From: Dietzia timorensis
Lineage (GTDB): Bacteria; Actinomycetota; Actinomycetes; Mycobacteriales; Mycobacteriaceae
Length of the DNA stretch: 64,000 nt
Direction of reading: 5' to 3'
Assembly: GCF_001659785.1 (NCBI RefSeq)
Contig: NZ_CP015961.1
Coordinates: forward strand, 496,001 to 560,000
Below the pieces are notes generated by a model that had not been told where the DNA came from, made no database searches, and saw nothing but the letters and a program-made list of their open reading frames with translations. Below, in pieces: positions 1-8,061 of the stretch. How positions within the stretch are numbered: the first letter of the stretch is position 1; each line of letters begins with the position of its first letter. The position numbers and the translations under genes were made by a program.

Positions 1-52
1 CGTGGCGCCGTGGCGCCGTGCGCTGCGGATCGGGCGCTCGTCGCGGTCTGAT

Positions 53-82
53 TTGTTTCCGGCGGCGCCGTGCAGGTAGCCT
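53..82 (+). promoter_or_regulatory. Probable promoter of tRNA-Ser(CGA)
   Basis: A TTGTTT box (53-58) and a TAGCCT box (77-82) lie 18 bases apart, which fits a housekeeping sigma factor. They sit just before the tRNA, which starts at 90. Bases 1-52 hold only short GC-rich direct repeats (cgtggcgc) and nothing else I can name. The call rests on spacing and position only. Confidence 0.5.
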
Positions 83-89
83 ATTCGGC

Positions 90-180
90 GGTGGCGTGTC
101 CGAGCGGCCTAAGGAGCTCGCCTCGAAAGCGAGTGTTGGGTAACCCCCAACCAAGGGTTCAAATCCCTTCGCCACCGCCA
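90..180 (+). tRNA. tRNA-Ser (anticodon CGA)
   Basis: The acceptor stem pairs GGTGGCG (90-96) with CGCCACC (170-176), followed by discriminator G177 and an encoded CCA (178-180). The anticodon stem is CTCGC/GCGAG with the loop CTCGAAA at 122-128, giving anticodon CGA, which reads UCG serine codons. A long variable arm (about 134-151) is typical of tRNA-Ser. Confidence 0.95.
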
Positions 181-183
181 CAG

Positions 184-220
184 TCCCCCGCCTGCGTAAG
201 CGCACGCGGGGGGCTTTTTC
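184..220 (+). terminator. Rho-independent terminator after tRNA-Ser(CGA)
   Basis: A GC-rich hairpin (ccccgcctgcg paired with cgcacgcgggg) is followed by a run of five T at 215-219. It lies four bases after the tRNA and is placed to end its transcript. Confidence 0.8.
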
Positions 221-265
221 GTTGTCACCGGGTAGCCGAGTGGCGGGGGATGGGCGCGGCGCGGT

Positions 266-592
266 TCAGGCGAGCGAGTAGACCCAGGTGCGCACGCGCG
301 AGCCGTCGTCGAGCTGGCAATCGACCTCGACGCGACGATATTCGGCGCCCTCAAATTCGTCGAGTTCGCCCCACGCACCGTCGAGCGCCTCCGACCTGAG
401 CAGCCAGCCGTCGATGGTGTCGTCGCCGGTCGGGCGAAAGCCGGGAAAGCCCATCCCAGCGCCCCAGCCGTGTTCGTCGAGGCTGCCGGTGATCGACCCG
501 CGTTGCCACGTGCCGCCGAGCGGCGCGAGGATGTGCTCATTGGGGGCGCCGGGCGCCAGCGAACCGTAGATGAAGAGGTGCGAAGCGGTCAT
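266..592 (-). CDS. Gamma-glutamylcyclotransferase-like protein (AIG2/GGCT family)
   Basis: This 108-residue protein starts with FIYGSLAPG, the substrate-loop motif (YGSL) of the GGCT/AIG2 fold. It carries the expected acidic residues in LDEFEGAEYRR, about residue 75-85, where the family places its catalytic Glu. Members release 5-oxoproline from gamma-glutamyl amines or peptides; the true substrate here is unknown. The length is normal for a single-domain member. It is transcribed away from tRNA-Ser and lies 36 bases downstream of the TetR gene, so the two may share a transcript. Confidence 0.8.
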   Translation of the reverse strand: MTASHLFIYGSLAPGAPNEHILAPLGGTWQRGSITGSLDEHGWGAGMGFPGFRPTGDDTIDGWLLRSEALDGAWGELDEFEGAEYRRVEVDCQLDDGSRVRTWVYSLA

Positions 593-628
593 GATCCCGA
601 AAGTATCAGCGCGGTCGGGCCAGGCTCG

Positions 629-1234
629 CTAGATGGTGTGCGAGCCGTTCGCGCGGCCGCGAGGCTCGAACTGGTCGGCCTGGGCGAACAGCATGGCGGT
701 GACGCGGGCGTTTATGTCCGCGATCTCTTCCTCCTCGAGTTCGAGTGACTCGGACTGGAGCGCCGACATCTCGATCGCGGCGACGCTGCAGCGTCCCAGC
801 ATTAGCCGCCCCGGCGTCGACGAATCGAGCCCCGCCGCCGCAAGCAGTCGTTCGGCGATCTGGCTGTACATGTTGTCGACCGCGACATGGAGGGCGGGAT
901 CTTGGCTGGGCGCGCGAAAGACGGCGAGGTAGTTGTCACGACGGCGCCGCACGAACCGTGTGAAGGCGACGATGATGTCGTACAGGGGGTCCGTCGAGCT
1001 CTCCGGGTCCGGAAGTTCGATCTGCTTGATGAGAAAGTCTGCTGAGCGGTCGATGACAGCCGAGAGGTATTCGTGTTTGGAGCTGAAATAGTGGAAAAGC
1101 AGGCTGCGCGAGATTCCGGCCTCGCGCGCGACCGTGTCGATCGAGAACTCCGAGAACGAGGTCTCGTGGAGTAACTTCGCCCCGATCGCCACCAGCTGCG
1201 AGCGTCGTTCGCTCTGGCTCAATCGTCCTGACAT
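629..1234 (-). CDS. TetR family transcriptional regulator
   Basis: The N-terminal helix-turn-helix is clear: SIDTVAREAGISRSLLFHYF, at about residues 35-55, followed by the usual KHEYL helix. The ligand-binding C-terminal half (to residue 201) is not diagnostic, so the inducer is unknown. I chose the ATG at 1234 because a strong ribosome site (GGGGGAAG) lies four bases upstream; a longer frame reaching 1261 would bury that site in coding sequence. A 12-base palindrome at 1300-1311, upstream of this gene and of the divergent tgt, is a candidate operator. Its likely targets are itself and perhaps a neighbour. Confidence 0.9.
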   Translation of the reverse strand: MSGRLSQSERRSQLVAIGAKLLHETSFSEFSIDTVAREAGISRSLLFHYFSSKHEYLSAVIDRSADFLIKQIELPDPESSTDPLYDIIVAFTRFVRRRRDNYLAVFRAPSQDPALHVAVDNMYSQIAERLLAAAGLDSSTPGRLMLGRCSVAAIEMSALQSESLELEEEEIADINARVTAMLFAQADQFEPRGRANGSHTI

Positions 1235-1299
1235 GTCTTCCCCCCGAAAACTTCCGCGCACATTGCGCGCGTAAAACTATATTCGCCGAATAACCGTTT

Positions 1300-1311
1300 G
1301 GTAGCGCTACC
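1300..1311. promoter_or_regulatory. Candidate TetR operator palindrome
   Basis: GGTAGCGCTACC is a perfect 12-base palindrome in the 188-base gap between the divergent TetR and tgt genes. A TATATT/AATATA box at about 1278-1283 could serve as a -10 element. TetR proteins commonly bind such inverted repeats in front of their own gene. Binding is inferred. Confidence 0.4.
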
Positions 1312-1422
1312 TAAGTTTGCGGCAGGAACTACTGTATAGCTTGCGGTCGGAAGCGCTGGAATGGTGTCTGGGCGAGGGCTGTGCGAATGCTCCGGGCTGC
1401 ACCGATACCCGCCTGTGGAACT

Positions 1423-2724
1423 ATGGATTTCATGCCGAATCCCGCACCGGAACCGCACGGATCCGCGAAAAGCGAATACTTCGAGACCACCGCACGCCTT
1501 GCGGTACCGGGAACCGCCGGAGGCCGCAGTGGTGTCATCATGACGCCGCACGGCGCGATCGAGACGCCGGCCTTTATCCCCGTGGGCACGAAAGCCACCG
1601 TGAAGACCCTGCTGCCGGAGCAGATCGCGTCGACCGGTGCGCAGGCGGTGCTTGCGAATGCGTATCACCTGTACCTGCAGCCGGGCCACGACATCGTCGA
1701 CGCCGCCGGCGGGGTCGGTGCGTTCATGAACTGGCCGGGGCCGACCTACACCGACTCAGGCGGCTTCCAGGTAATGAGTCTGGGTGTGGGGTTCAAGAAG
1801 GTCATCGAGATGTCCGCGACCGGAACCCCGGACGATTCGGCGACGAGGGCGAATAAGGAGCGCCTCGCGCGCGTCGATGAGGAGGGCGTGACCTTCCGCT
1901 CGCACCTCGATGGCTCCTCGCACCGGTTTACCCCGGAGGTGTCCATGCAGATCCAGCACGGACTCGGCGCGGACATCATGTTCGCCTTCGATGAGCTCAC
2001 CACGTTGATGAACACTCGCGGTTATCAGGAGCAGTCCGTGGAACGCACGCGGCGCTGGGCCGAGCGCTGCCTCGTCGAGCACAACCGTTTGACGGCGGAG
2101 CGTGCGGATAAACCACCGCAGTCTCTGTGGGGCGTGATCCAGGGCGCGCAGTACGAGGACCTGCGGCGGCAGGCAGTGCGCGGCCTACTCGAGATGAGCG
2201 ACCGGTTCACCGAGTCCGGGCAGCGCGGATTCGGCGGGTTCGGCATCGGCGGCGCGCTGGAGAAAGAGAACCTCGGCACGATCGTCGGTTGGTGCACCTC
2301 CGAGATGCCGGAGGACATGCCGCGCCACCTGCTCGGGATCTCGGAGCCCGACGATGTCTTTACGGCGGTAGAGAACGGGGCGGACACGTTCGACTGCGTC
2401 GCGCCGACCCGGCTCGCTCGGCACGGCGGGATTTACACGCGCTCGGGGAAGGTCAACATCACCAAGGCGATGTACCGGCGGGACTTCACCCCGCTCGACC
2501 CGGAGGGCGACCACCCCGTGGACGCGCAGTACACGCGGGCGTACCTGCACCACATGTTCAAGGCCAAGGAGTATCTCGGCGCGCAGATCTGCACCCTGCA
2601 CAACGTGCGGTTCATCATCCGGATGGTTGCCGATATTCGCTCGGCCATTGCCGGTGGGACCGACGAGTACCTCGCGTTCAAGGAGGACTTCCTCGGCCGC
2701 TATTACGCGGGACGGGCGAAGTAA
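1423..2724 (+). CDS. tgt: tRNA-guanine transglycosylase (Tgt), atypical, zinc cysteines missing
   Basis: Tgt exchanges guanine 34 of GUN-anticodon tRNAs for a queuosine precursor or queuine. The core is well conserved: DSGGFQVMS (active-site Asp), HRFTPE, the GFGIGG substrate loop, and TFDCVAPTR with the nucleophilic Asp. Two things are odd. The usual zinc site CxCxxC just before RAYLHH is replaced by GDHPVDAQ, with no cysteine there, although the later LHN histidine remains. The position that is CT in preQ1-type enzymes reads LT (FDELTTL). Start is uncertain: ATG 1423 or ATG 1432 are the likely choices, and both have weak ribosome sites. It faces gluQ and yhhQ, which supports a queuine salvage role. 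Confidence 0.88.
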   Translation: MDFMPNPAPEPHGSAKSEYFETTARLAVPGTAGGRSGVIMTPHGAIETPAFIPVGTKATVKTLLPEQIASTGAQAVLANAYHLYLQPGHDIVDAAGGVGAFMNWPGPTYTDSGGFQVMSLGVGFKKVIEMSATGTPDDSATRANKERLARVDEEGVTFRSHLDGSSHRFTPEVSMQIQHGLGADIMFAFDELTTLMNTRGYQEQSVERTRRWAERCLVEHNRLTAERADKPPQSLWGVIQGAQYEDLRRQAVRGLLEMSDRFTESGQRGFGGFGIGGALEKENLGTIVGWCTSEMPEDMPRHLLGISEPDDVFTAVENGADTFDCVAPTRLARHGGIYTRSGKVNITKAMYRRDFTPLDPEGDHPVDAQYTRAYLHHMFKAKEYLGAQICTLHNVRFIIRMVADIRSAIAGGTDEYLAFKEDFLGRYYAGRAK

Positions 2725-2790
2725 ATTCGGCCGGAGCGGTTGTTGTTCGGCGCGGGGCGGGCGCCTGCCAGGGGGTTGTGCGGAGTTTGG

Positions 2791-2864
2791 GCGCCGTCAC
2801 CATCTCGAGTACCGCGCACCTCGTGAATTGACGGGGTCTGCGGTACTCGAGATGGTGACGGCGC
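2791..2864. repeat. 25-base perfect inverted repeat between tgt and yhhQ
   Basis: Arms 2791-2815 and 2840-2864 are exact reverse complements over 25 bases, with a 24-base spacer. No T run follows on either strand, so it is not a standard terminator, though it sits between two converging genes. Its last four bases are also the first bases of the tandem repeat that follows. Confidence 0.9.
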
Positions 2865-2940
2865 GGGGGCCTGCTGGCGCGGGGGCCTGCTGGCGCGGGG
2901 GCCTGCTGGCGCGGGGGCCTGCTGGCGCGGCGCCCGGCTG
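2861..2940. repeat. 16-base tandem repeat, four perfect copies plus one degenerate
   Basis: The unit gcgcgggggcctgctg occurs four times without a mismatch (2861-2924), and a fifth, diverged copy fills 2925-2940. The array ends six bases before the yhhQ stop codon on the other strand. There are no spacers, so it is not a CRISPR. Copy number is likely variable between strains. Confidence 0.92.
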
Positions 2941-2946
2941 GCGCGG

Positions 2947-3783
2947 CTACTCCTGCGGCGCCCCGGCGGCCCGCTCCGCCTCGTACCGGCGCAGCGATTC
3001 CTGGTAGGTCGGCTCGGCCTTCTTGATCCGCTGGATGATCGCGTACGAGAACGGCATGATGATCGCCTCGACGGCGACCTTCCACACGAACCCGATGACC
3101 GTGTAGTTCCAGTAGTCCGCAGATCCGATCGTCATCCCGAGCGCGCTCGCCGCGATCGTGCAGAACACCAGCGTGTCGAAGAGCTGTCCGACAACAGTCG
3201 AGGTCAGCATGCGCGCCCACAAAGTCCGCTCGCCGGTCAGCCGCTTCATGCGCACCATCACGTACGAGTTGATCAGCTCGCCGACCACGTAGCCGGCGAG
3301 CCCGGCGGCGAGGAATTGCGGCACGACTCCGACCACGGCGCCGAAGGCGTCCTGGTTCTCGTAGAAGTCGGGGGCCGGCATGTGCATGGCCAACGTGAAA
3401 CACGCGGACGCGAGCAGCTGCACGGCGAAACCCATCGCCACGACGCGGCGCATAGTGCGGAAGCCCCAGATCTCGCTGATCACGTCGCCGAGGACGTAGG
3501 CGAGGGGGAAGAGGAAGAAGGCGCCGTCGGTGACGAGACCGTCGAGCTGGAAGATTCCGAGGTCGAGGTGCAGGTCGGGGAAGAGGAGCACGGCCTTCGT
3601 GGCCGCGACGTTGGAGATGAGCATCACGCCGATGAACAGCGCGACGACGGTGAGGAGGGTGTAGGACGTTACTGAGGCGAACGCCGGTTCGGGGCGAAAG
3701 TCGGCCGAGGGGCCCTGACCTTTGCCGCGAGCCGGCTGCCCAGACTCTGGGTGGCCGCCGGGGGCGGAAGTTTTTCTAGTCAC
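2947..3783 (-). CDS. yhhQ: Queuosine precursor transporter (YhhQ/VUT family)
   Basis: A membrane protein of 278 residues with about six hydrophobic segments after a polar N-terminal tail of some 35 residues. Family marks include ISNVAATK in the first segment, FPLAYVLGDVISEIWG, and the GELINSYVMVRMK stretch. Known members import queuosine precursors (queuine or preQ bases). It lies 20 bases downstream of gluQ on the same strand and converges with tgt, so the three form a queuosine salvage set. I see no de novo queuosine synthesis genes in the window. Confidence 0.88.
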   Translation of the reverse strand: MTRKTSAPGGHPESGQPARGKGQGPSADFRPEPAFASVTSYTLLTVVALFIGVMLISNVAATKAVLLFPDLHLDLGIFQLDGLVTDGAFFLFPLAYVLGDVISEIWGFRTMRRVVAMGFAVQLLASACFTLAMHMPAPDFYENQDAFGAVVGVVPQFLAAGLAGYVVGELINSYVMVRMKRLTGERTLWARMLTSTVVGQLFDTLVFCTIAASALGMTIGSADYWNYTVIGFVWKVAVEAIIMPFSYAIIQRIKKAEPTYQESLRRYEAERAAGAPQE

Positions 3784-3803
3784 GAGCAGTGATTATGACA
3801 CCT

Positions 3804-4796
3804 CTACCACTGGCCGGGCGCAACCCACGGCCCGCCGAATTCCGCCCTGGGCGCCAGCAGCGCCGGCGAGAACCGCGCGGAAATGTCCCGTACAGACCGC
3901 GCACCGGGCACGCCGAGGGACTCGCCGATCGCCGTCACCACCTGCCCCGGGTCGACGCCGGCGGCGACGAGTTCGGCGAGCGTATGCCCGCCATCGCGCT
4001 TGGCCAGCCGCTCACCACCGGGCGCCACGGCGAGCGGGACGTGCGCGTATTCCACGGCCGGAAGCCCGAGCAGCCGCGCAAGCCACGCCTGCCGCGGCGC
4101 CGAATCGAGGAGGTCGAGCCCGCGCACCACTTGGTCGACCCCGGCCGCCGCATCGTCCACCACCACCGCGAGGTTGTAGGCCCACGCGCCATCGCCGCGG
4201 CGCAGCACGAAATCGTCGACCACCCCGGTGAATTCGCCCTGCACGGCGTCATGAATATGGCATATGACGCCGGAGTCGCCGTTCTCCCCGCGCGTTTCCG
4301 GGTCCGCCCGTACGCGAATGGCAGGCACCTTGTTCGGCGGCATCGCGGCGCGGCGGCGTTCGCGTTCGGCGGCGGTCAGGTCGCGGCAGGTGCCCGGGTA
4401 CGCGCCGGGCGGGGCATGGGGCGCGCGGGGTGCGTCGAGAACGTCCTTGCGCGAACAGAAGCATTCGAAGGTGCGGCCGGCGGCGCTTAGTCGTTCGAGG
4501 GCCTCCGCGTAGCGCCCGTGGCTGCGGGATTGCCATTCGGGCTCGCGGTCCCACTCCAGGCCGAGACGCGCGAGGTCCGCGATCTGCTCGCGCGCCACTT
4601 CCGCGCGCGAGCGCTGCGGGTCGAGGTCGTCGATGCGCAATAAGAATTCGCGGCCCGAGCGCCTGGCGAAGGCGAAGGCGAGCACGGCCGTGCGCAGATT
4701 CCCCAGGTGCAGCGCGCCGCTCGGGGAGGGGGCGTAGCGGCCGGCGCCGGCGGGCGAGGATTCTCGGGCGGCATGGGTACTCACAAAGTGGGACAC
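3804..4796 (-). CDS. gluQ: Glutamyl-Q tRNA(Asp) synthetase
   Basis: This is a truncated glutamyl-tRNA synthetase (330 residues, no anticodon-binding domain) that attaches glutamate to queuosine in tRNA(Asp). It has GRYAPSPSGALHLGNLRTA with the HIGH-like HLGN, a zinc site formed by FECFC, the Tyr of YPGTC and its Cys (about residues 110-135), and the KMSKS-like LAKRD near residue 265. The start is GTG 4796; a GTG at 4784 is an alternative, as the conserved part begins only at about residue 19. The pcd gene starts 8 bases away on the other strand. Its presence implies that queuosine is made or salvaged in this organism. Confidence 0.9.
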   Translation of the reverse strand: MSHFVSTHAARESSPAGAGRYAPSPSGALHLGNLRTAVLAFAFARRSGREFLLRIDDLDPQRSRAEVAREQIADLARLGLEWDREPEWQSRSHGRYAEALERLSAAGRTFECFCSRKDVLDAPRAPHAPPGAYPGTCRDLTAAERERRRAAMPPNKVPAIRVRADPETRGENGDSGVICHIHDAVQGEFTGVVDDFVLRRGDGAWAYNLAVVVDDAAAGVDQVVRGLDLLDSAPRQAWLARLLGLPAVEYAHVPLAVAPGGERLAKRDGGHTLAELVAAGVDPGQVVTAIGESLGVPGARSVRDISARFSPALLAPRAEFGGPWVAPGQW

Positions 4797-4804
4797 TAGT
4801 AGAC

Positions 4805-5137
4805 ATGAGCGATGCAGCAGACAAGAACGTACTGGACGACGAGCAGATCACCGAGGCACTCGCCGAGCTCCCCGGCTGGGCGCACACCGAGGGCGCGCTG
4901 ACGTTCACGGCGAAGTGCGAGTCCGCAGAGGCAGCGATCGGCCTGTTCGACAAGATCGCGGCCGCGGCCGAGAACGCGAACCATCACCCCGACGTGCTGT
5001 GGTCGTACAACGAGATCACCGTGGACCTGTCGAGCCACGATGTCGGCGGGGTCACCCAGCGTGACACCCGCCTGGCGAAGACCATCAGCGGACTCGCCGA
5101 GGCGGCCGGCGCGCAGGTGTACGACGGCCAGGACTGA
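4805..5137 (+). CDS. 4a-hydroxytetrahydrobiopterin dehydratase (PCD/DCoH)
   Basis: This 110-residue protein carries the full signature: ENANHHPDVLWSYNEITVDL followed by SSHDVGGVTQRD, with the paired histidines and the Asp expected at the pterin site. The family dehydrates 4a-carbinolamine pterins; in bacteria without aromatic amino acid hydroxylases it is thought to serve other pterin or molybdopterin chemistry. The start ATG is only 8 bases from the gluQ start on the opposite strand, so the promoters overlap the neighbouring coding region. Confidence 0.92.
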   Translation: MSDAADKNVLDDEQITEALAELPGWAHTEGALTFTAKCESAEAAIGLFDKIAAAAENANHHPDVLWSYNEITVDLSSHDVGGVTQRDTRLAKTISGLAEAAGAQVYDGQD

Positions 5138-5289
5138 CCGCCGGATAGTCAAACGCCGGGCTACCGTTGGATCGAAGCCCGGATCGAACTCCGGACGATG
5201 CGCGCTTTCCTGAACGAGAGGTTTAGGATTTACACCGCGCAAGGGATGCCTCCTGTTAAGGAAGGCACGCCACCACTTCTGGAGTTCAC

Positions 5290-6294
5290 ATGATCGAACT
5301 GACGAAAGTCAGCAAAGTTTTCCCCGGCCCGGTGACGGCTCTCGACGAGGTGGACCTGTCGATCCCGGCGGGGCAGATCCACGGGATCGTCGGCCGCTCG
5401 GGTGCCGGCAAGTCGACGCTCATCCGTTGTCTCACGGGGCTCGACCGCGCCACGTCCGGCTCGATCGAGGTGGGCGGTGTCGACATGGGCAGCGCCAAAG
5501 GCTCCGCGCTCGCGGGGGCAAGGCGTCAGATCGGCATGGTCTCGCAGAACGTCAACCTGCTCGATTCGCGCACCGCCGAGAAGAACATCGCGCACCCGCT
5601 GAAGATCGCCGGCGCCAAGCCCGCGGACATCGCTGCGCGCGTCGACGAATTGCTCGAGCTCGTCGGACTCACCGAGCGCCGCAAAAATTACCCCGCGCAG
5701 CTCTCCGGCGGACAGCAGCAGCGCGTCGGCATCGCCCGCGCTCTGGCGACGAATGCCCCGGTCCTGCTGTGCGACGAGCCGACCTCCGCGCTCGACACGG
5801 CCACCACGCGCCAGATCCTCGAGCTCATCCGCCGCGTCCGCGACCGGCTCGGCGTCACCGTCCTCATCATCACCCACGAGATGTCCGTGGTTCGGGAGGT
5901 CTGCGACTCGGTCACCCTTCTCGCCGAGGGCCGCGTCGAGCGGACGGGCCCGATCCTCGATGTCATCGGCGATGCCGGTTCCCCGCTTGCGAAGGAACTC
6001 ATCCCCATGCCCTCTTCCGGCACCTCGCGCGACGGGGAGACGCTGCTGGAAATCATGACGGCGGAAGGCGCATCGCGCCCCGACGTCACCGAGATCTTCG
6101 CGCTCCTGCGCCAGGAGGGCATCGAGGCGACGATCGAGGCGGGGACCATCGAAACGATCTCCGGGCGGCAGATCGGGCGGTTGCACCTCCGGCCGAAGCG
6201 CCCGCAGGACGATATCGCCGCGGCGCTCCAGCTGCTCCGTTCCAAGGGCATTTACGCGCAGCCCCTCGGTGACGCGGAAGGAGAAACCGCATGA
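5290..6294 (+). CDS. metN: Methionine ABC transporter ATP-binding protein
   Basis: MetN powers uptake of D/L-methionine. Walker A is GRSGAGKST (about residue 38), the signature is LSGGQQQRVGIARAL, and Walker B leads into CDEPTSALD. A C-terminal NIL domain (from about residue 255) is the regulatory methionine-binding domain of MetN. The 334-residue length is normal. The gene overlaps metI by four bases (ATGA). Upstream (5138-5289) a TAGGAT box at about 5224 could be the -10 element; I see no SAM riboswitch and no clear McbR site. Confidence 0.95.
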   Translation: MIELTKVSKVFPGPVTALDEVDLSIPAGQIHGIVGRSGAGKSTLIRCLTGLDRATSGSIEVGGVDMGSAKGSALAGARRQIGMVSQNVNLLDSRTAEKNIAHPLKIAGAKPADIAARVDELLELVGLTERRKNYPAQLSGGQQQRVGIARALATNAPVLLCDEPTSALDTATTRQILELIRRVRDRLGVTVLIITHEMSVVREVCDSVTLLAEGRVERTGPILDVIGDAGSPLAKELIPMPSSGTSRDGETLLEIMTAEGASRPDVTEIFALLRQEGIEATIEAGTIETISGRQIGRLHLRPKRPQDDIAAALQLLRSKGIYAQPLGDAEGETA

Positions 6295-6983
6295 CCCTCT
6301 CGGTTCTCGCTGCCGACGAGAAATTCTTCGGTAACCCGGTGTTCCAGAATCAGCTGTTGCCCGCGACCCTCGAGACGATTTACATGACGATCGCGACGTC
6401 GCTCATCGTCGCGATCTTCGGCCTGCCGCTCGGGGTGTTCCTGCACAACCTCGGCCCGCGCGGTCTGTACCCGAACAGGGGCGTCTACCGGGTGCTCAGC
6501 CTGCTTGTCGACCTCGGCCGCTCGGTGCCGTTCATCGTGCTGCTCATCGCGCTCATCCCGTTCACCCGCATCATCGTCGGCACGGCGCTCGGCTGGGGCG
6601 CGGCCGTGGTGCCGCTGTCCGTGGGCGCGATCCCCTTCTTCGCTCGGCTCGTCGAGAACTCGCTGCGCGAGGTGTCCGCCGGCAAGGTCGAGGCGGTGAA
6701 GATGATGGGCGCCTCCAACGGACACATAACCCGCCACGTCCTCGTCCGCGAGGGCATGCCTGGCATCGTCGGCGGATTCACCGTCACCGTCGTCACGCTC
6801 ATCAGCTACTCGGCGATGGCCGGCGTGATCGGCGGCGGGGGCCTCGGCACCCTCGCCTTCAACTACGGCTACCAGCGCTACCAGGCGGACACGATGCTCG
6901 CCTGTGTCGTGCTCCTCGTGATCATCGTGGCGCTCGTGCAATACACCGGCGACAAGATCGCCCACGCGATCGACCATCGTTGA
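6291..6983 (+). CDS. metI: Methionine ABC transporter permease
   Basis: A 230-residue membrane protein with five or so hydrophobic segments. The EAA loop that docks to MetN is visible in EAVKMMGASNGHITRHVLVREGMPGI (about residues 135-160, G at the conserved position). The start overlaps the metN stop, so the two are translationally coupled. Together with metN and metQ it makes a complete MetNIQ importer. Confidence 0.95.
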   Translation: MTLSVLAADEKFFGNPVFQNQLLPATLETIYMTIATSLIVAIFGLPLGVFLHNLGPRGLYPNRGVYRVLSLLVDLGRSVPFIVLLIALIPFTRIIVGTALGWGAAVVPLSVGAIPFFARLVENSLREVSAGKVEAVKMMGASNGHITRHVLVREGMPGIVGGFTVTVVTLISYSAMAGVIGGGGLGTLAFNYGYQRYQADTMLACVVLLVIIVALVQYTGDKIAHAIDHR

Positions 6984-7028
6984 TCGTTCAGAATCCACAA
7001 AAATAGAGACAGAAGAAAAGGACTCACC

Positions 7029-7886
7029 ATGTCACGTTTCAGCGGGTTCCGTCCCGTAAAAATCGCAGCGGCCGCAACCGCCGCAGCTCTCGCGCTCGCA
7101 GGCTGCGGGCTCGTCGGGGGTAACGACAAGGAGGTCGGCACCGAGGCGAACGGCGTCACGACGCTCAAGATCGGTGTCTCGCCGGTGCCCCACGGAGATA
7201 TCGTCCGCTTCGTCAATGACGAGCTCGCCGAGGACGCGGGACTCAACCTCGAGATCATCGAGTACAACGACTACAACATCCCCAACCAGGAGCTGGGCGA
7301 GGGCGGCCTGGACGCGAACTACTTCCAGCACGAGCCGTGGTTCGACGAGGAGGTCGAGGGTCAGGGCTACGACCTCGCCCACTTCGCAGGCATCCACATC
7401 GAGCCGTTCGCGCTGTACTCGGACAAGTATGACGACGTCGCCGATATCCCGGACGGCGCGAAGATCGGCATCAACAACGATCCGTCGAACCAGGGCCGCG
7501 GCCTGGAGCTGCTGCAGGAGGCGGGGCTCATCACGCTCGCCGATGGAGTCGATGGCTCGAGCGCCACGCTCAGCGATGTCGAGGAGAACGACAAGAACAT
7601 CGAATTCATCGAGGCGGATGCCGCGTCGCTGGCACGTACCCTGCAGGATGTCGATGCCTCCGTCATCAACGGCAACAATGCCCTCGAGGCCGGGCTGTCC
7701 CCGGTCGATGACTCGCTGATCATCGAGGACGGCGAGAACAACCCATACGCCAACTTCCTCGCCGTGCGTGCAGGGGACGAGAACAACGAGCACCTCAAGA
7801 AGCTCGACGAGCTGCTCCACTCCGACGAGGTACGCGACTTCATCGAGGAGAACTGGCCGGAGGGCGAGGTTCTGCCCGCGTTCTGA
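7029..7886 (+). CDS. metQ: Methionine-binding lipoprotein
   Basis: This is the substrate-binding part of MetNIQ. A lipoprotein signal ends in the lipobox LALAGC, so Cys 27 would be lipidated and the protein anchored outside the membrane. The NlpA/MetQ fold is marked by LKIGVSPVPHGDIV and the ANYFQHEPWFDEE segment. The ribosome site AAAGGA lies six bases before the ATG. It is 45 bases behind metI and surely belongs to the same operon. Confidence 0.95.
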   Translation: MSRFSGFRPVKIAAAATAAALALAGCGLVGGNDKEVGTEANGVTTLKIGVSPVPHGDIVRFVNDELAEDAGLNLEIIEYNDYNIPNQELGEGGLDANYFQHEPWFDEEVEGQGYDLAHFAGIHIEPFALYSDKYDDVADIPDGAKIGINNDPSNQGRGLELLQEAGLITLADGVDGSSATLSDVEENDKNIEFIEADAASLARTLQDVDASVINGNNALEAGLSPVDDSLIIEDGENNPYANFLAVRAGDENNEHLKKLDELLHSDEVRDFIEENWPEGEVLPAF

Positions 7887-7930
7887 TGCGCGGGAATCTC
7901 CGGACCTGAGGCTCGGAGACGCAGAGACAG

Positions 7931-7969
7931 AAAAAGACGAGGTCCCCGGTGAAAACCGGGGACCTCGTC
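7931..7969 (-). terminator. Terminator of tRNA-Ser(GGA)
   Basis: A perfect 15-base stem (7936-7950 with 7955-7969) and a four-base loop is followed, on the minus strand, by a T-rich tract (five A on the plus strand, 7931-7935). It may also stop transcripts coming from metQ, although no T run follows on the plus strand. Confidence 0.85.
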
Positions 7970-7973
7970 CCGT

Positions 7974-8061
7974 TGGCGGAGGATAGGGGATTTGAACCCC
8001 TGAGGGCGTTAACCCAACCCGCGTTCCAGGCGAGCGCCATAGGCCACTAGGCGAATCCTCC
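7974..8061 (-). tRNA. tRNA-Ser (anticodon GGA)
   Basis: Read on the minus strand, acceptor GGAGGAT pairs with ATCCTCC, followed by discriminator G and encoded CCA (7974-7976). The anticodon loop is CTGGAAC, giving GGA, which reads UCC and UCU. A long variable arm fits the serine class. Confidence 0.95.

Noticed and set aside
70-399. Open frame across tRNA-Ser(CGA)
   Set aside because: It overlaps the tRNA and terminator and has no ribosome site.
2861-2940. Possible CRISPR array
   Set aside because: The repeats abut with no spacers and there are no cas genes.
5138-5289. SAM riboswitch or McbR operator before metN
   Set aside because: No S-box folding motif and no TAGAC-N6-GTCTA pattern were found.
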